Origin: Buttiauxella brennerae ATCC 51605
GTDB lineage: Bacteria; Pseudomonadota; Gammaproteobacteria; Enterobacterales; Enterobacteriaceae
Length of the DNA stretch: 64,000 nt
Reading direction: 5' to 3'
NCBI RefSeq assembly: GCF_001654925.1
Contig: NZ_LXER01000036.1
Location: 16,282-80,281, forward strand
In this document: positions 1 through 9,211 of the stretch, piece by piece
Layout of the letters: the number at the start of each line of letters is the position of its first letter
Position numbering within the stretch: position 1 is the first letter of the stretch
Translations under genes and position numbers: made by a program
Notes under the pieces: model-generated
Databases searched by the model: none
What the model saw: only the letters and a program-made list of their open reading frames with translations
Told to the model about the DNA's origin: nothing

Positions 1-271
1 TGGCAAGGCGGAGTGTCGCAGTTGCGACAACACGAATTTGGGTCTGAGGGATATCCTGAAGGCGTTCAGCGAATAAGCGCAGGCATTGCCACCCGCGCTC
101 CATCGCATCACGTGAAAGCGTGTTATCACTGCTTAAACCTGCAGCAAGGCGTACTTTTCGCTTAATCCGTGCAAGGGTTTGTATGCTCCCTGCCACCTCA
201 CGTACAACCAACATATGAAAGCTATTAGAGCCTAAATCTATTGCAGCATACAGTGAGGTGGAGCTGAGCAT
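1..271 (-). CDS. gppA: GppA, guanosine pentaphosphate / exopolyphosphate phosphatase (5' part only)
   Basis: The minus strand opens with ATG at 271-269 and stays open to the window edge, giving about 90 N-terminal residues. The start [20 protein letters not shown] contains the DLGSNSFHM phosphate-binding loop of the Ppx/GppA family (actin-like ATPase fold). GppA hydrolyses pppGpp to ppGpp and also degrades polyphosphate in the cytoplasm. The gene begins 6 bases after the rhlB stop, so the two are probably co-transcribed leftward, as in E. coli. The catalytic C-terminal part lies outside the window. Confidence 0.93.
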   Translation of the reverse strand, partial: MLSSTSLYAAIDLGSNSFHMLVVREVAGSIQTLARIKRKVRLAAGLSSDNTLSRDAMERGWQCLRLFAERLQDIPQTQIRVVATATLRLA

Positions 272-277
272 AAATTT

Positions 278-1549
278 TTAACCTGTGCGACGGCGATTAC
301 CACGGGGAGCGCCACCATTACGACGAGGACCGTTACCCGGACGGGCTCGAGTCAGACGCTTCGGTGGAGGAAGTTCGCTTAACAGTGCTTCAGTTTTGTA
401 CTTGCTGACCGGAATTGAGTGACCAATATAAGTTTCAATTGCAGACAGGTTCAACGCATAGTCTTCACACGCAAGACTAATGGAATGACCACTTTCGCCA
501 GCACGGCCGGTACGGCCAATACGGTGAACGTAATCTTCACAGTCATCCGGGAGATCGTAGTTGAAAACGTGTGTCACTAACGGGATATGCAGACCGCGAG
601 CGGCAACATCGGTTGCAACCAGAATATCCAGATCGCCACGGGTGAATTCTTCAAGGATGCGCAGACGTTTTTTCTGAGCAACATCGCCGGTTAGCAAACC
701 AACACGGTGCCCATCGGCTGCAAGGTGACCCCAGATATCTTCACAACGGTGTTTCGTGTTGGCAAAGATGATGGCGCGATCTGGCCACTCTTCTTCGATG
801 AGAGTCTGCAGCAAACGCATTTTCTCTTCGTTAGAAGGGTAGAACAGCTCTTCCTGAATACGGTGACCGGTTTTTTGCTCCGGCTCGACTTCCACGTATT
901 CCGCATTGTTCATTTGCTCGAATGCCAGTTCACGCACACGGTAAGAAAGTGTGGCGGAGAACAGCATGTTCAGGCGTTGAGTGACTGGCGGCATACGGCG
1001 GAACAACCAGCGAATATCTTTAATAAAGCCCAGATCGTACATGCGATCGGCTTCATCCAGCACCACAACCTGAATTGCGCCTAAGTTAATGTGGTTTTGC
1101 TTGGCATAATCAATCAAACGACCAGTTGTGCCGATAAGAATATCAACACCGCTTTCCAGCACTTTAAGCTGTTTATCGTAGCCGTCGCCACCGTACGCAA
1201 GGCCGAGTTTAAGGCCGGTCGATTGTGCTAGTGGCTCTGCATCAGAGTGAATTTGGACTGCCAGTTCACGAGTCGGCGCCATAATTAAGGCACGCGGCTG
1301 GTTCACCTGGCGATTCTCTGGAACCGGGTGAGAGAGTAAATAATGGAACGTTGACGTTAAAAACGCCATCGTTTTGCCAGTACCGGTTTGCGCCTGCCCT
1401 GCAACGTCACGATTCGCCAGTGTCAGCGGTAGTGCCAGTGCCTGAATAGGGGTGCAGTTATGGAACCCTTTATTTTCAAGGGCTTCAATCACCTTAGGGT
1501 GCAGTGCGAAGTCGGAAAACTTCTGTTCGGTCAAATGTGTTTTGCTCAT
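278..1549 (-). CDS. rhlB: ATP-dependent RNA helicase RhlB (DEAD box)
   Basis: This 423-residue protein carries the DEAD-box helicase motifs in order: a Q motif (FHNCTPIQ), Walker A AQTGTGKT near residue 55, PTRELA, DEAD near 165, SAT, and [10 protein letters not shown] near 345. The tail is basic and rich in Arg and Gly (PRGNRRRTG). RhlB is the helicase of the RNA degradosome, where it binds RNase E and unwinds structured mRNA for PNPase. E. coli RhlB is 421 residues. The gene is divergent from trxA, with about 118 bases between the two starts, and is followed closely by gppA. Confidence 0.97.
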   Translation of the reverse strand: MSKTHLTEQKFSDFALHPKVIEALENKGFHNCTPIQALALPLTLANRDVAGQAQTGTGKTMAFLTSTFHYLLSHPVPENRQVNQPRALIMAPTRELAVQIHSDAEPLAQSTGLKLGLAYGGDGYDKQLKVLESGVDILIGTTGRLIDYAKQNHINLGAIQVVVLDEADRMYDLGFIKDIRWLFRRMPPVTQRLNMLFSATLSYRVRELAFEQMNNAEYVEVEPEQKTGHRIQEELFYPSNEEKMRLLQTLIEEEWPDRAIIFANTKHRCEDIWGHLAADGHRVGLLTGDVAQKKRLRILEEFTRGDLDILVATDVAARGLHIPLVTHVFNYDLPDDCEDYVHRIGRTGRAGESGHSISLACEDYALNLSAIETYIGHSIPVSKYKTEALLSELPPPKRLTRARPGNGPRRNGGAPRGNRRRTG

Positions 1550-1667
1550 AGTGTGGTAGAATATCAGCTAACTATTGCTTTACGAAAGCGTATCCGGTGA
1601 AATAAAGTCAACCTTAAGTTGGTTAATGCTACACCAACAAGGTAGACATAATCCTGCGGAGTAGAAC

Positions 1668-1997
1668 ATGAGCGATAAAATTATTCACCTGACTGACGAC
1701 AGTTTCGACACGGACGTGCTAAAAGCTGATGGGCTGATCCTGGTTGATTTCTGGGCAGAGTGGTGTGGTCCATGCAAGATGATCGCCCCGATTCTTGATG
1801 AAATCGCTGATGAATATCAGGGCAATCTGACCATTGCTAAACTGAATATCGATCAGAACCCGGGCACTGCACCAAAATATGGTATCCGTGGTATCCCAAC
1901 TCTGTTGCTGTTCAAGAACGGTGAAGTGGCTGCGACCAAAGTTGGCGCGCTGTCCAAAGGCCAGTTAAAAGAGTTCCTCGACGCTAATCTGGCATAA
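1668..1997 (+). CDS. trxA: Thioredoxin 1
   Basis: The 109-residue product is the same length as E. coli thioredoxin 1 and nearly identical to it. The redox motif WCGPC lies at about residues 32-36, and the cis-proline loop (GIPTL) near 76 is present. It is a cytoplasmic disulfide reductant, kept reduced by thioredoxin reductase, that serves ribonucleotide reductase, methionine sulfoxide reductase and PAPS reductase. A GGAG Shine-Dalgarno sequence (1657-1660) precedes the ATG. The gene stands between divergent rhlB and the long rho leader. Confidence 0.99.
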   Translation: MSDKIIHLTDDSFDTDVLKADGLILVDFWAEWCGPCKMIAPILDEIADEYQGNLTIAKLNIDQNPGTAPKYGIRGIPTLLLFKNGEVAATKVGALSKGQLKEFLDANLA

Positions 1998-2355
1998 TGG
2001 AATCTCAGCCGGTGCGTGCGTAGTTCGCAATTTTTTGTGAGCTGCTGGACGCCCGGCGTCAGTCATGCTAAGTTACTTTTACTGCATTTAGAACTTGTCT
2101 TGTAGTTTGAATCTTTGTAATACCCAATGCTTCCAGTTTCCCTTCACTAAGACGCTGTTTTACAGTGAACATACGGTCGCATAATCGATTTCGGGCGTAT
2201 CACCCATTCCGTCGTGTCGTTTCAGTTCTGCGTTTTTCCTATGACCAGGCAGCGATAAGACATGTGGTGGTGGCCATTAAACAGGCATGGATGATCCTGC
2301 CATACCATTCACGATACATGTTCGAGATTTACCCCGAGTTTAAGAACCCACCATT
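1998..2355 (+). promoter_or_regulatory. rho leader region (trxA-rho intergenic)
   Basis: This 358-base stretch separates trxA from rho. In E. coli the equivalent leader mediates Rho autoregulation by premature Rho-dependent termination and encodes the short rhoL peptide. Bases around 2209-2250 look conserved with the E. coli leader, reading PSCRFSSA in one frame. That frame, however, has an in-frame TAA at 2182-2184 and no ATG, GTG or TTG start after it. Another frame is open from GTG 2165 to a stop at 2357-2359 (64 codons) and overlaps the rho ATG. I cannot tell whether it is translated. Confidence 0.6.
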
Positions 2356-3615
2356 ATGAATCTTACCGAATTAAAGAATACGCCGGTTTCTGAGCTGATT
2401 ACTCTCGGCGAAAATATGGGGCTGGAAAACCAAGCCCGTATGCGCAAGCAGGACATTATTTTCTCCATCCTGAAGCAACATGCTAAGAGTGGTGAAGATA
2501 TCTTTGGTGACGGTGTACTGGAGATATTGCAGGATGGATTTGGTTTCCTCCGCTCTGCAGACAGCTCCTACCTCGCCGGTCCTGATGATATCTACGTTTC
2601 TCCCAGCCAAATCCGCCGTTTCAACCTCCGCACAGGGGATACCATCTCCGGTAAGATTCGCCCGCCGAAAGAAGGTGAGCGTTACTTTGCACTGTTGAAA
2701 GTTAACGAAGTCAACTATGACAAACCGGAAAACGCGCGTAGCAAAATCCTGTTTGAAAACTTAACCCCGCTGCATGCTAACTCTCGTTTACGCATGGAAC
2801 GTGGTAACGGTTCTACCGAAGACTTAACTGCACGTGTACTGGATCTGGCATCGCCAATCGGTCGCGGCCAGCGTGGCCTGATTGTGGCTCCGCCGAAAGC
2901 GGGTAAAACTATGCTGCTGCAAAATATCGCAACCAGCATTGCTTACAACCACCCAGATTGTGTGTTGATGGTTCTTCTTATCGACGAACGTCCGGAAGAA
3001 GTGACCGAGATGCAGCGTCTGGTTAAAGGTGAAGTTGTTGCTTCAACCTTTGATGAGCCTGCATCCCGACACGTCCAGGTTGCCGAAATGGTTATCGAGA
3101 AGGCGAAGCGTCTGGTTGAGCATAAAAAAGACGTTATCATTCTGCTCGACTCCATCACTCGTCTGGCGCGTGCCTACAACACCGTTGTACCGGCATCCGG
3201 TAAAGTGTTGACAGGTGGTGTGGATGCTAACGCATTGCATCGTCCGAAACGCTTCTTCGGTGCTGCACGTAACGTGGAAGAGGGTGGTAGCCTGACTATC
3301 ATCGCAACGGCTCTGGTTGATACCGGTTCTAAAATGGATGAAGTTATCTACGAAGAATTTAAAGGTACCGGCAACATGGAACTGCATCTGGCGCGTAAAA
3401 TCGCTGAGAAGCGTGTGTTCCCTGCTATTGACTACAACCGTTCAGGTACACGTAAAGAAGAGTTGCTTACTACCCAGGAAGAACTGCAGAAAATGTGGAT
3501 CCTGCGTAAAATCATCCACCCAATGGGTGAGATTGATGCAATGGAATTCCTCATCAACAAGTTAGCGATGACGAAAACCAACGAAGACTTCTTCGATATG
3601 ATGAAGCGCTCGTAA
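2356..3615 (+). CDS. rho: Transcription termination factor Rho
   Basis: The 419-residue protein matches E. coli Rho in length. The N-terminal helix bundle and OSB/cold-shock RNA-binding domain (GFGFLRS near residue 61) is followed by the RecA-like ATPase. That domain has Walker A PPKAGKT near 179, Walker [12 protein letters not shown] near 206, the Q loop and the R-finger region. Rho is a hexameric RNA translocase that ends transcription of untranslated RNA. The start MNLTELKN is the family start. It overlaps the end of a leader reading frame (ATGA). A strong terminator follows at 3634. Confidence 0.99.
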   Translation: MNLTELKNTPVSELITLGENMGLENQARMRKQDIIFSILKQHAKSGEDIFGDGVLEILQDGFGFLRSADSSYLAGPDDIYVSPSQIRRFNLRTGDTISGKIRPPKEGERYFALLKVNEVNYDKPENARSKILFENLTPLHANSRLRMERGNGSTEDLTARVLDLASPIGRGQRGLIVAPPKAGKTMLLQNIATSIAYNHPDCVLMVLLIDERPEEVTEMQRLVKGEVVASTFDEPASRHVQVAEMVIEKAKRLVEHKKDVIILLDSITRLARAYNTVVPASGKVLTGGVDANALHRPKRFFGAARNVEEGGSLTIIATALVDTGSKMDEVIYEEFKGTGNMELHLARKIAEKRVFPAIDYNRSGTRKEELLTTQEELQKMWILRKIIHPMGEIDAMEFLINKLAMTKTNEDFFDMMKRS

Positions 3616-3633
3616 GCAACAAAAAACTCGGGG

Positions 3634-3663
3634 AACGCCACGCATAGTCGTGGCGTTTTTCTT
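3634..3663 (+). terminator. Intrinsic terminator of rho
   Basis: A 9-bp stem, AACGCCACG pairing with CGTGGCGTT around a short CATAGT loop, is followed by a T run. It lies 19 bases after the rho stop and separates rho from the ECA operon. Confidence 0.9.
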
Positions 3664-3875
3664 TACTGGTATATACGATATAGATTCAACTATCACGGTT
3701 AAACACTAACCGCGGTAAGGGATGCCATGACGCTATGATGTTATTAGTCACAGCGCGAGGACTGCGCTGTTTAAATAATAATCAGTCTGTTCAAGGATAA
3801 GATGTATATAACCATTGGACGGCGTAGACTTCGAATCAGTTTACCCTGACCTTTATTTTGCAGAGAGCTTGCATT

Positions 3876-4964
3876 GTGAATTTAATCACCGCTGGAACTG
3901 ACCTGGTTTGTATTTTTATATTCACGACGGTTTTTCTTTTTTTTGCGCGCAAGGTAGCGAAAAGAATCGGCCTGGTTGATAAGCCAAACTTCCGTAAACG
4001 CCACCAGGGGCTTATTCCTTTGGTCGGAGGCATCTCTGTTTATGCCGGGATCTGCTTTACCTTCCTGATTGCCAATTATTATATCCCTCATGCATGGCTT
4101 TATTTGTCCTGTGCAGGTGTGCTGGTGTTTGTCGGTGCACTGGACGATCGTTTTGATATCAGTGTAAAAATCAGGGCGTCGATTCAGGCTCTTATCGGCA
4201 TTGTGATGATGTTCGTCGGGAAATTATACCTGCTTAGCCTTGGGTATATTTTTGGTTCCTGGGAAATGGTGCTCGGCCCATTTGGTTATTTTTTAACACT
4301 GTTTGCAGTTTGGGCCGCAATCAATGCTTTCAATATGGTTGATGGTATTGATGGCCTGCTAGGTGGGCTTTCCTGTGTCTCTTTCGCAGCAATGGGGATC
4401 ATCCTCTATTTCGATGGGCAACTGAGCCTGGCGATGTGGTGTTTTGCAATGATTGCCGCCATCCTGCCTTATATCCTTTTAAACCTCGGCATACTTGGCC
4501 GTCGCTATAAAGTGTTCATGGGGGATGCGGGAAGTACTCTGATTGGTTTCACTGTTATCTGGGTATTGCTGGAAACTACGCAAGGTCAAACTCACCCTAT
4601 TAGCCCCGTCACAGCACTGTGGATTATTGCTATTCCGTTGATGGACATGATTGCCATCATGTACCGCCGGTTACGCAAAGGTATGAGTCCTTTCTCCCCA
4701 GACCGTCAGCATATTCATCATTTGATCATGCGCGCCGGGTTTACTTCCCGTCAGGCGTTTGTGCTCATTACCACAGCAGCGGCATTGCTCGCATCAATTG
4801 GTGTGGCAGCTGAATACATACATTTCATTCCTGAGTGGGTAATGTTGGCATTATTCTTGCTTGCATTTGTCCTCTATGATTATTGCATTAAACGCGCCTG
4901 GAAAGTGGCTCGTTTTATAAGACGCCATAAGCGCCGTCAGCGTCGCAACAGCAGCATTTCTTAA
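3876..4964 (+). CDS. wecA: UDP-GlcNAc:undecaprenyl-phosphate GlcNAc-1-phosphate transferase WecA
   Basis: WecA starts ECA (and many O-antigen) repeat units by moving GlcNAc-1-P from UDP-GlcNAc to undecaprenyl phosphate at the inner membrane. The protein is polytopic, with about eleven hydrophobic segments. It has the family motifs GALDDRFD near residue 90, NMVDGIDGL near 150, GDAGST near 215 and the cytoplasmic DRQHIHH loop near 275. I chose GTG 3876 because MNLITAGTDL aligns with the E. coli start, which is also GTG. That gives 362 residues. It is the first gene of the ECA operon. Confidence 0.96.
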   Translation: MNLITAGTDLVCIFIFTTVFLFFARKVAKRIGLVDKPNFRKRHQGLIPLVGGISVYAGICFTFLIANYYIPHAWLYLSCAGVLVFVGALDDRFDISVKIRASIQALIGIVMMFVGKLYLLSLGYIFGSWEMVLGPFGYFLTLFAVWAAINAFNMVDGIDGLLGGLSCVSFAAMGIILYFDGQLSLAMWCFAMIAAILPYILLNLGILGRRYKVFMGDAGSTLIGFTVIWVLLETTQGQTHPISPVTALWIIAIPLMDMIAIMYRRLRKGMSPFSPDRQHIHHLIMRAGFTSRQAFVLITTAAALLASIGVAAEYIHFIPEWVMLALFLLAFVLYDYCIKRAWKVARFIRRHKRRQRRNSSIS

Positions 4965-4987
4965 TTCTGAATGTAATTGGGGAAGTG

Positions 4988-6037
4988 ATGAAACAAAACG
5001 TGCCAGGAAATAACCCGGGAATGGTAGACAACGAGTTGGACATTCGTGGTTTGTTCCGGACACTGTGGCGAGGAAAGTTCTGGATTATTGGGATGGCAGT
5101 TTTGTTTGCTGCCGTCGCACTGGTCTACACCTTTTTTGCGAAGCAGGAGTGGAGTGCTAACGCGATAACCGATCGCCCGACAGTCAACATGTTGGGGGGC
5201 TATTATTCGCAGCAGCAGTTCCTGCGTAACCTTGATTTCAAAGCCAATATGCAGCCGGTGGATCAACCTTCGGTGATGGATGAAGCTTACAAAGAATTCG
5301 TCATGCAGCTGTCTGCTTATGACACGCGTCGTGATTTTTGGCTACAGACTGACTATTACAAACAACGCCAGGTCGGCAACAGTAAGGTTGATGCCGCACT
5401 GTTAGATGAGCTGGTTGATAATATTCAGTTTACCGCAGGCGACGTGACGCGTAACACCAGCGATAGCGTGAAATTGATAGCAGAAACGGCGGCAGATGCG
5501 AATAACCTCCTGCGCCAGTACGTTGCTTTTGCCAGCCAGCGCGCAGCAAGTCACCTCAATGAAGAGCTGAGTGGCGCATGGGCGGCCCGAACTATCCAGA
5601 TGAAAGCGCAAGTAAAACGTCAGGAAGCGGTTGCACAAGCTATCTTCTCCCGCAAATTGCACAGCATTGAACAAGCGCTGAAAATTGCTCAACAGCAAAA
5701 TATTGCTAAGAGTGAAACTGAAGTTCCTGCCGACGAGTTGCCAGATTCTGAAATGTTTATGTTAGGTCGTCCTATGCTGCAAGCGCGCCTTGAAAGCCTG
5801 CAAGCCGTAGGGCCAAACTATGACATCGACTACGACCAGAATCGCGCCATGTTGTCGACGCTGAATGTCGGGCCAACGCTTGACGCTCGCTTCCAGACCT
5901 ACCGATATTTACGTACCCCTGAAGAGCCTGTGAAGCGTGATAGTCCGCGCCGGGTATTCTTGCTGATCATGTGGGGTATGGTTGGGGCCCTGATTGGTGC
6001 GGGTGTGGCATTAGCCCGCCGTCCAAAATTTTTGTAA
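4988..6037 (+). CDS. wzzE: ECA polysaccharide chain-length modulator WzzE
   Basis: This 349-residue PCP-1 (Wzz) family protein has two membrane segments, at about residues 33-53 and near the C-terminus (about 322-342), around a large periplasmic helical domain. It controls the number of repeat units polymerised by WzyE in linear and cyclic ECA. The ATG at 4988 follows GGGGAAG, and a GTG directly upstream (4985) is less likely. It starts 23 bases after wecA. A strong hairpin with a T tail follows the gene. Confidence 0.95.
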   Translation: MKQNVPGNNPGMVDNELDIRGLFRTLWRGKFWIIGMAVLFAAVALVYTFFAKQEWSANAITDRPTVNMLGGYYSQQQFLRNLDFKANMQPVDQPSVMDEAYKEFVMQLSAYDTRRDFWLQTDYYKQRQVGNSKVDAALLDELVDNIQFTAGDVTRNTSDSVKLIAETAADANNLLRQYVAFASQRAASHLNEELSGAWAARTIQMKAQVKRQEAVAQAIFSRKLHSIEQALKIAQQQNIAKSETEVPADELPDSEMFMLGRPMLQARLESLQAVGPNYDIDYDQNRAMLSTLNVGPTLDARFQTYRYLRTPEEPVKRDSPRRVFLLIMWGMVGALIGAGVALARRPKFL

Positions 6038-6048
6038 CGCCCTTACCC

Positions 6049-6082
6049 GGTGAAGGCTCGATGGACGGCCTTCACCTTTTTT
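6049..6082 (+). terminator. Intrinsic-type terminator between wzzE and wecB
   Basis: GGTGAAGGC (6049-6057) pairs perfectly with GCCTTCACC (6068-6076), and six T residues follow (6077-6082). This has the full form of a Rho-independent terminator. It lies inside the ECA gene cluster, 18 bases before the GTG start of wecB, so it probably lowers expression of the downstream genes rather than stopping it. Confidence 0.8.
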
Positions 6083-6099
6083 AACAAAAGAGAATTACC

Positions 6100-7233
6100 G
6101 TGAAAGTGTTAACTGTATTTGGCACGCGCCCGGAGGCTATTAAAATGGCTCCTCTGGTTGACGCATTGGCAAAAGACGCGTTTTTTGACGCCAAAGTATG
6201 CGTGACAGCACAGCATCGTGAGATGTTGGACCAGGTGCTGAATTTATTTTCCATCGAGCCGGATTATGATTTAAACATCATGAAACCGGGGCAAGGACTG
6301 ACGGAAATTACCTGCCGCATCCTCGAGGGGTTAAAGCCGATACTTGAGTCCTTTAAACCTGATGTTGTGCTGGTTCACGGTGATACTACGACCACAGTTG
6401 CCACAAGCCTTGCGGCATTTTATCAACGTATACCTGTCGGCCATGTTGAAGCGGGTTTGCGTACCGGGGATCTCTATTCTCCGTGGCCTGAAGAAGCAAA
6501 CAGAACCCTCACCGGTCATCTGGCGATGTATCACTTTGCGCCGACAGAAAACTCCCGACAAAACTTATTACGCGAAAATATCAGCGACAATAAAATATTC
6601 GTCACCGGCAACACCGTGATTGATGCGCTGATTTCTGTCCGTGACCGTGTATTTGCTGATGACAGCTTGCGTCGTTCTCTGGCCGAATGTCATCCATTCC
6701 TGGACAGCAGTAAGAAACTGATCCTGGTTACGGGGCACCGCCGTGAAAGTTTTGGTAATGGCTTTGAGCGCATTTGCCATGCACTGGCGCAGATTGCCAA
6801 AGAAAACAGTGATGTCCAGATTGTTTATCCTGTGCACCTGAACCCGAATGTCAGCGAACCTGTGACGCGCATTCTGGGGGATGTCAAAAATGTGGTGCTG
6901 ATAGACCCGCAAGAATACTTACCGTTTGTCTATTTGATGAATCATGCATACCTGATTCTTACCGACTCTGGTGGCATCCAGGAAGAAGCTCCATCACTGG
7001 GTAAACCTGTGCTGGTGATGCGTGATACGACAGAGCGCCCGGAAGCGGTTGATGCAGGAACCGTTCGTCTGGTCGGTACGGATACACAAGAAATTGTTCG
7101 CCAGGTGACTCGTCTGTTGAAAGACGAAGATGAATATCAAGTCATGAGTCGTGCCCATAACCCTTATGGTGGCGGGAAGGCTTGTGAGCAAATTTTGGCT
7201 GCATTGAAGAAAAATCAGGTGACACAACAATGA
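6100..7233 (+). CDS. wecB: UDP-N-acetylglucosamine 2-epimerase WecB
   Basis: WecB converts UDP-GlcNAc to UDP-ManNAc, the precursor of the ManNAcA residue of ECA. The 377-residue protein has the GT-B-like epimerase fold. It shows [11 protein letters not shown] at the N-terminus, the HGDTTTT region near residue 95, [11 protein letters not shown] near 115, the GHRRESFG loop near 213 and [15 protein letters not shown] near 290. The start is GTG at 6100 after AAAAGAG. It overlaps wecC by 4 bases. Confidence 0.97.
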   Translation: MKVLTVFGTRPEAIKMAPLVDALAKDAFFDAKVCVTAQHREMLDQVLNLFSIEPDYDLNIMKPGQGLTEITCRILEGLKPILESFKPDVVLVHGDTTTTVATSLAAFYQRIPVGHVEAGLRTGDLYSPWPEEANRTLTGHLAMYHFAPTENSRQNLLRENISDNKIFVTGNTVIDALISVRDRVFADDSLRRSLAECHPFLDSSKKLILVTGHRRESFGNGFERICHALAQIAKENSDVQIVYPVHLNPNVSEPVTRILGDVKNVVLIDPQEYLPFVYLMNHAYLILTDSGGIQEEAPSLGKPVLVMRDTTERPEAVDAGTVRLVGTDTQEIVRQVTRLLKDEDEYQVMSRAHNPYGGGKACEQILAALKKNQVTQQ

Positions 7234-8492
7234 GTTTTGCAACCATCTCTGTGATTGGTCTGGGTTATATCGGATTGCCAACCGCGGCAGCATTTGCGTC
7301 TAAACAGCAAAATGTCGTCGGTATTGATATCAACCAGCATGCGGTAGACACCATTAATCGTGGTGCGATTCACATTGTTGAGCCAGATCTGGATAAGGTG
7401 GTTAAAGCGGCAGTGGAAGGCGGGTTCTTGCGCGCTAGCACCCAACCGGTTGAAGCAGATGCTTATTTAATTGCAGTACCAACGCCCTTCAAAGGCGATC
7501 ACCAACCCGACATGGTTTTTGTCAAAGCAGCGGCGGAATCCATCGCTCCGGTACTTAAGAAAGGTGCGATGGTGATTCTTGAGTCCACCTCGCCAGTCGG
7601 TTCTACCGAGCAAATGGCGGGTTGGTTAGCAGAGCTTCGTCCTGACCTGACATTCCCACAGCAGGCTGGTGAAGCGGCAGATATTAATGTCGCCTACTGC
7701 CCGGAACGCGTACTGCCGGGCCAGGTGATGGTTGAGCTTATCAAAAACGATCGTGTCATTGGTGGTATGACGCCAGTTTGCTCGGCGCGTGCCAGCGAAC
7801 TCTACAAAATTTTCCTTGAAGGCGAATGTGTGGTGACCAACTCCCGCACCGCTGAAATGTGCAAGCTGACGGAAAATAGCTTCCGCGATGTGAATATTGC
7901 CTTCGCAAATGAGCTATCCCTGATTTGTGCCGATCAAGAGATCAACGTCTGGGAATTGATTCGTCTGGCTAATCGCCACCCGCGCGTCAATATCTTGCAG
8001 CCAGGACCGGGCGTGGGTGGGCATTGTATCGCTGTTGATCCGTGGTTCATCGTTGCTCAAAACCCTGAACAGGCACAGCTGATTCGTACGGCGCGCGAAG
8101 TTAACGATGGCAAACCGCACTGGGTCGTTAACCAGGTGAAGGCTGCTGTTGCCGATTGCCTCGCAGAAACCGGCAAACGTGCCAGTGACATTACGATTGC
8201 TTGCTTTGGCCTTGCGTTTAAACCCAATATTGACGACCTGCGTGAAAGCCCTGCCATGGAAATCGCTGAGCTTCTCAGCACCTGGCATAGCGGCAAAACG
8301 TTGGCTGTTGAGCCAAACATTCACCAGTTGCCGAAAAAACTGGTCGGCAGCTGTGAGTTAGCCACCATCGATGACGCTCTTCAACAGGCTGATGTATTGG
8401 TAATGTTGGTTGACCACCATGCCTTCAAAGCCATTCCAGGTTCACAAGTCCAACAAAGCTGGATTGTGGATACCAAAGGGGTCTGGCGCTAG
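7230..8492 (+). CDS. wecC: UDP-N-acetyl-D-mannosamine dehydrogenase WecC
   Basis: WecC oxidises UDP-ManNAc to UDP-ManNAcA with two NAD+. The 420 residues match E. coli WecC in length. A Rossmann motif GLGYIGLP near residue 10 is followed by the central dimer helix and a catalytic-Cys segment [11 protein letters not shown] near 258, with conserved Lys and Asn in [16 protein letters not shown]. The ATG overlaps wecB (ATGA). In E. coli rffG and rffH come next. Here wecD starts only 25 bases later. Confidence 0.97.
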   Translation: MSFATISVIGLGYIGLPTAAAFASKQQNVVGIDINQHAVDTINRGAIHIVEPDLDKVVKAAVEGGFLRASTQPVEADAYLIAVPTPFKGDHQPDMVFVKAAAESIAPVLKKGAMVILESTSPVGSTEQMAGWLAELRPDLTFPQQAGEAADINVAYCPERVLPGQVMVELIKNDRVIGGMTPVCSARASELYKIFLEGECVVTNSRTAEMCKLTENSFRDVNIAFANELSLICADQEINVWELIRLANRHPRVNILQPGPGVGGHCIAVDPWFIVAQNPEQAQLIRTAREVNDGKPHWVVNQVKAAVADCLAETGKRASDITIACFGLAFKPNIDDLRESPAMEIAELLSTWHSGKTLAVEPNIHQLPKKLVGSCELATIDDALQQADVLVMLVDHHAFKAIPGSQVQQSWIVDTKGVWR

Positions 8493-8517
8493 GTTCTACC
8501 CGGGGTTGGTGAAGCCG

Positions 8518-9207
8518 ATGACAATTTGCTCTATTCCTGTTCACGCAAGAATTGAATCTCTTAACTGGGAGAATCAATTCTTTGCCGTGAACAGTGGAAT
8601 CCTGCGTTTCGACGACGGCGCTCCCTTGCTGGCCGAGCAACATCTCGATCCTTACTCCCGCATTCAGGCGAAAATCCCCACCCAACAAACCGCCTTGCTC
8701 GATGGCTTACAGCTGTTCGGCTTTAAGTTGGTTGAAGGGGAAGTCGATCTTGCGATGACAGTTGGCATGCAAAATGCTGCACCTTCTGTACAGTTGGCAA
8801 CAAGTGTGGATATCCCTGTTTTACGGGATTTAGCCGCTAAAATTTTTACACAAAGCCGGTTTCGAACCCCCTGGTATCAACCTGGCGACAGTGGCCGTTT
8901 TTACGCCCAATGGGTTGAGAATGCGGTGCTAGGTAGTTTTGATCACGAGTGTCTGTTGTTAAAAGACGCAGGGGTGATACAAGGCTTTGTGAGCATGCGC
9001 CAACTTAATGAACGTGAAGCGCGGATTGGCTTACTGGCGGGACGAGGCGTTGGTGCTCAGCTCATGGACGCCGCGCGTTTTTGGTGTCAACTGCGTGGGC
9101 TACAAATACTCCGCGTGGCAACACAAATCAGCAATACCGCAGCTTTGCGACGTTATATTCAAAGCGGTGCCACTATAGAAAGCACCGCCTTCTGGTTATA
9201 CAGGTGA
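8518..9207 (+). CDS. wecD: dTDP-4-amino-4,6-dideoxy-D-galactose N-acetyltransferase WecD
   Basis: WecD (RffC) is a GNAT acetyltransferase that acetylates dTDP-Fuc4N with acetyl-CoA to give dTDP-Fuc4NAc for ECA. I placed the start at ATG 8518, giving 229 residues, because [19 protein letters not shown] aligns with the E. coli N-terminus. A longer frame begins inside wecC but reads the wecC 3' end out of frame. A GTG at 8509 is an alternative. The acetyl-CoA loop ([12 protein letters not shown]) lies near residue 180. The gene begins 25 bases after wecC, where other enterics have rffG and rffH. Confidence 0.93.
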   Translation: MTICSIPVHARIESLNWENQFFAVNSGILRFDDGAPLLAEQHLDPYSRIQAKIPTQQTALLDGLQLFGFKLVEGEVDLAMTVGMQNAAPSVQLATSVDIPVLRDLAAKIFTQSRFRTPWYQPGDSGRFYAQWVENAVLGSFDHECLLLKDAGVIQGFVSMRQLNEREARIGLLAGRGVGAQLMDAARFWCQLRGLQILRVATQISNTAALRRYIQSGATIESTAFWLYR

Positions 9208-9211
9208 AAAA

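Noticed and set aside
24..271. Possibility that the left edge is non-coding
   Set aside because: The minus strand is open from ATG 271 to the edge and reads the GppA N-terminus.
8410..8517. N-terminal extension of wecD into wecC
   Set aside because: The 36 added codons read the wecC 3' end out of frame. The conserved family start is at 8518.
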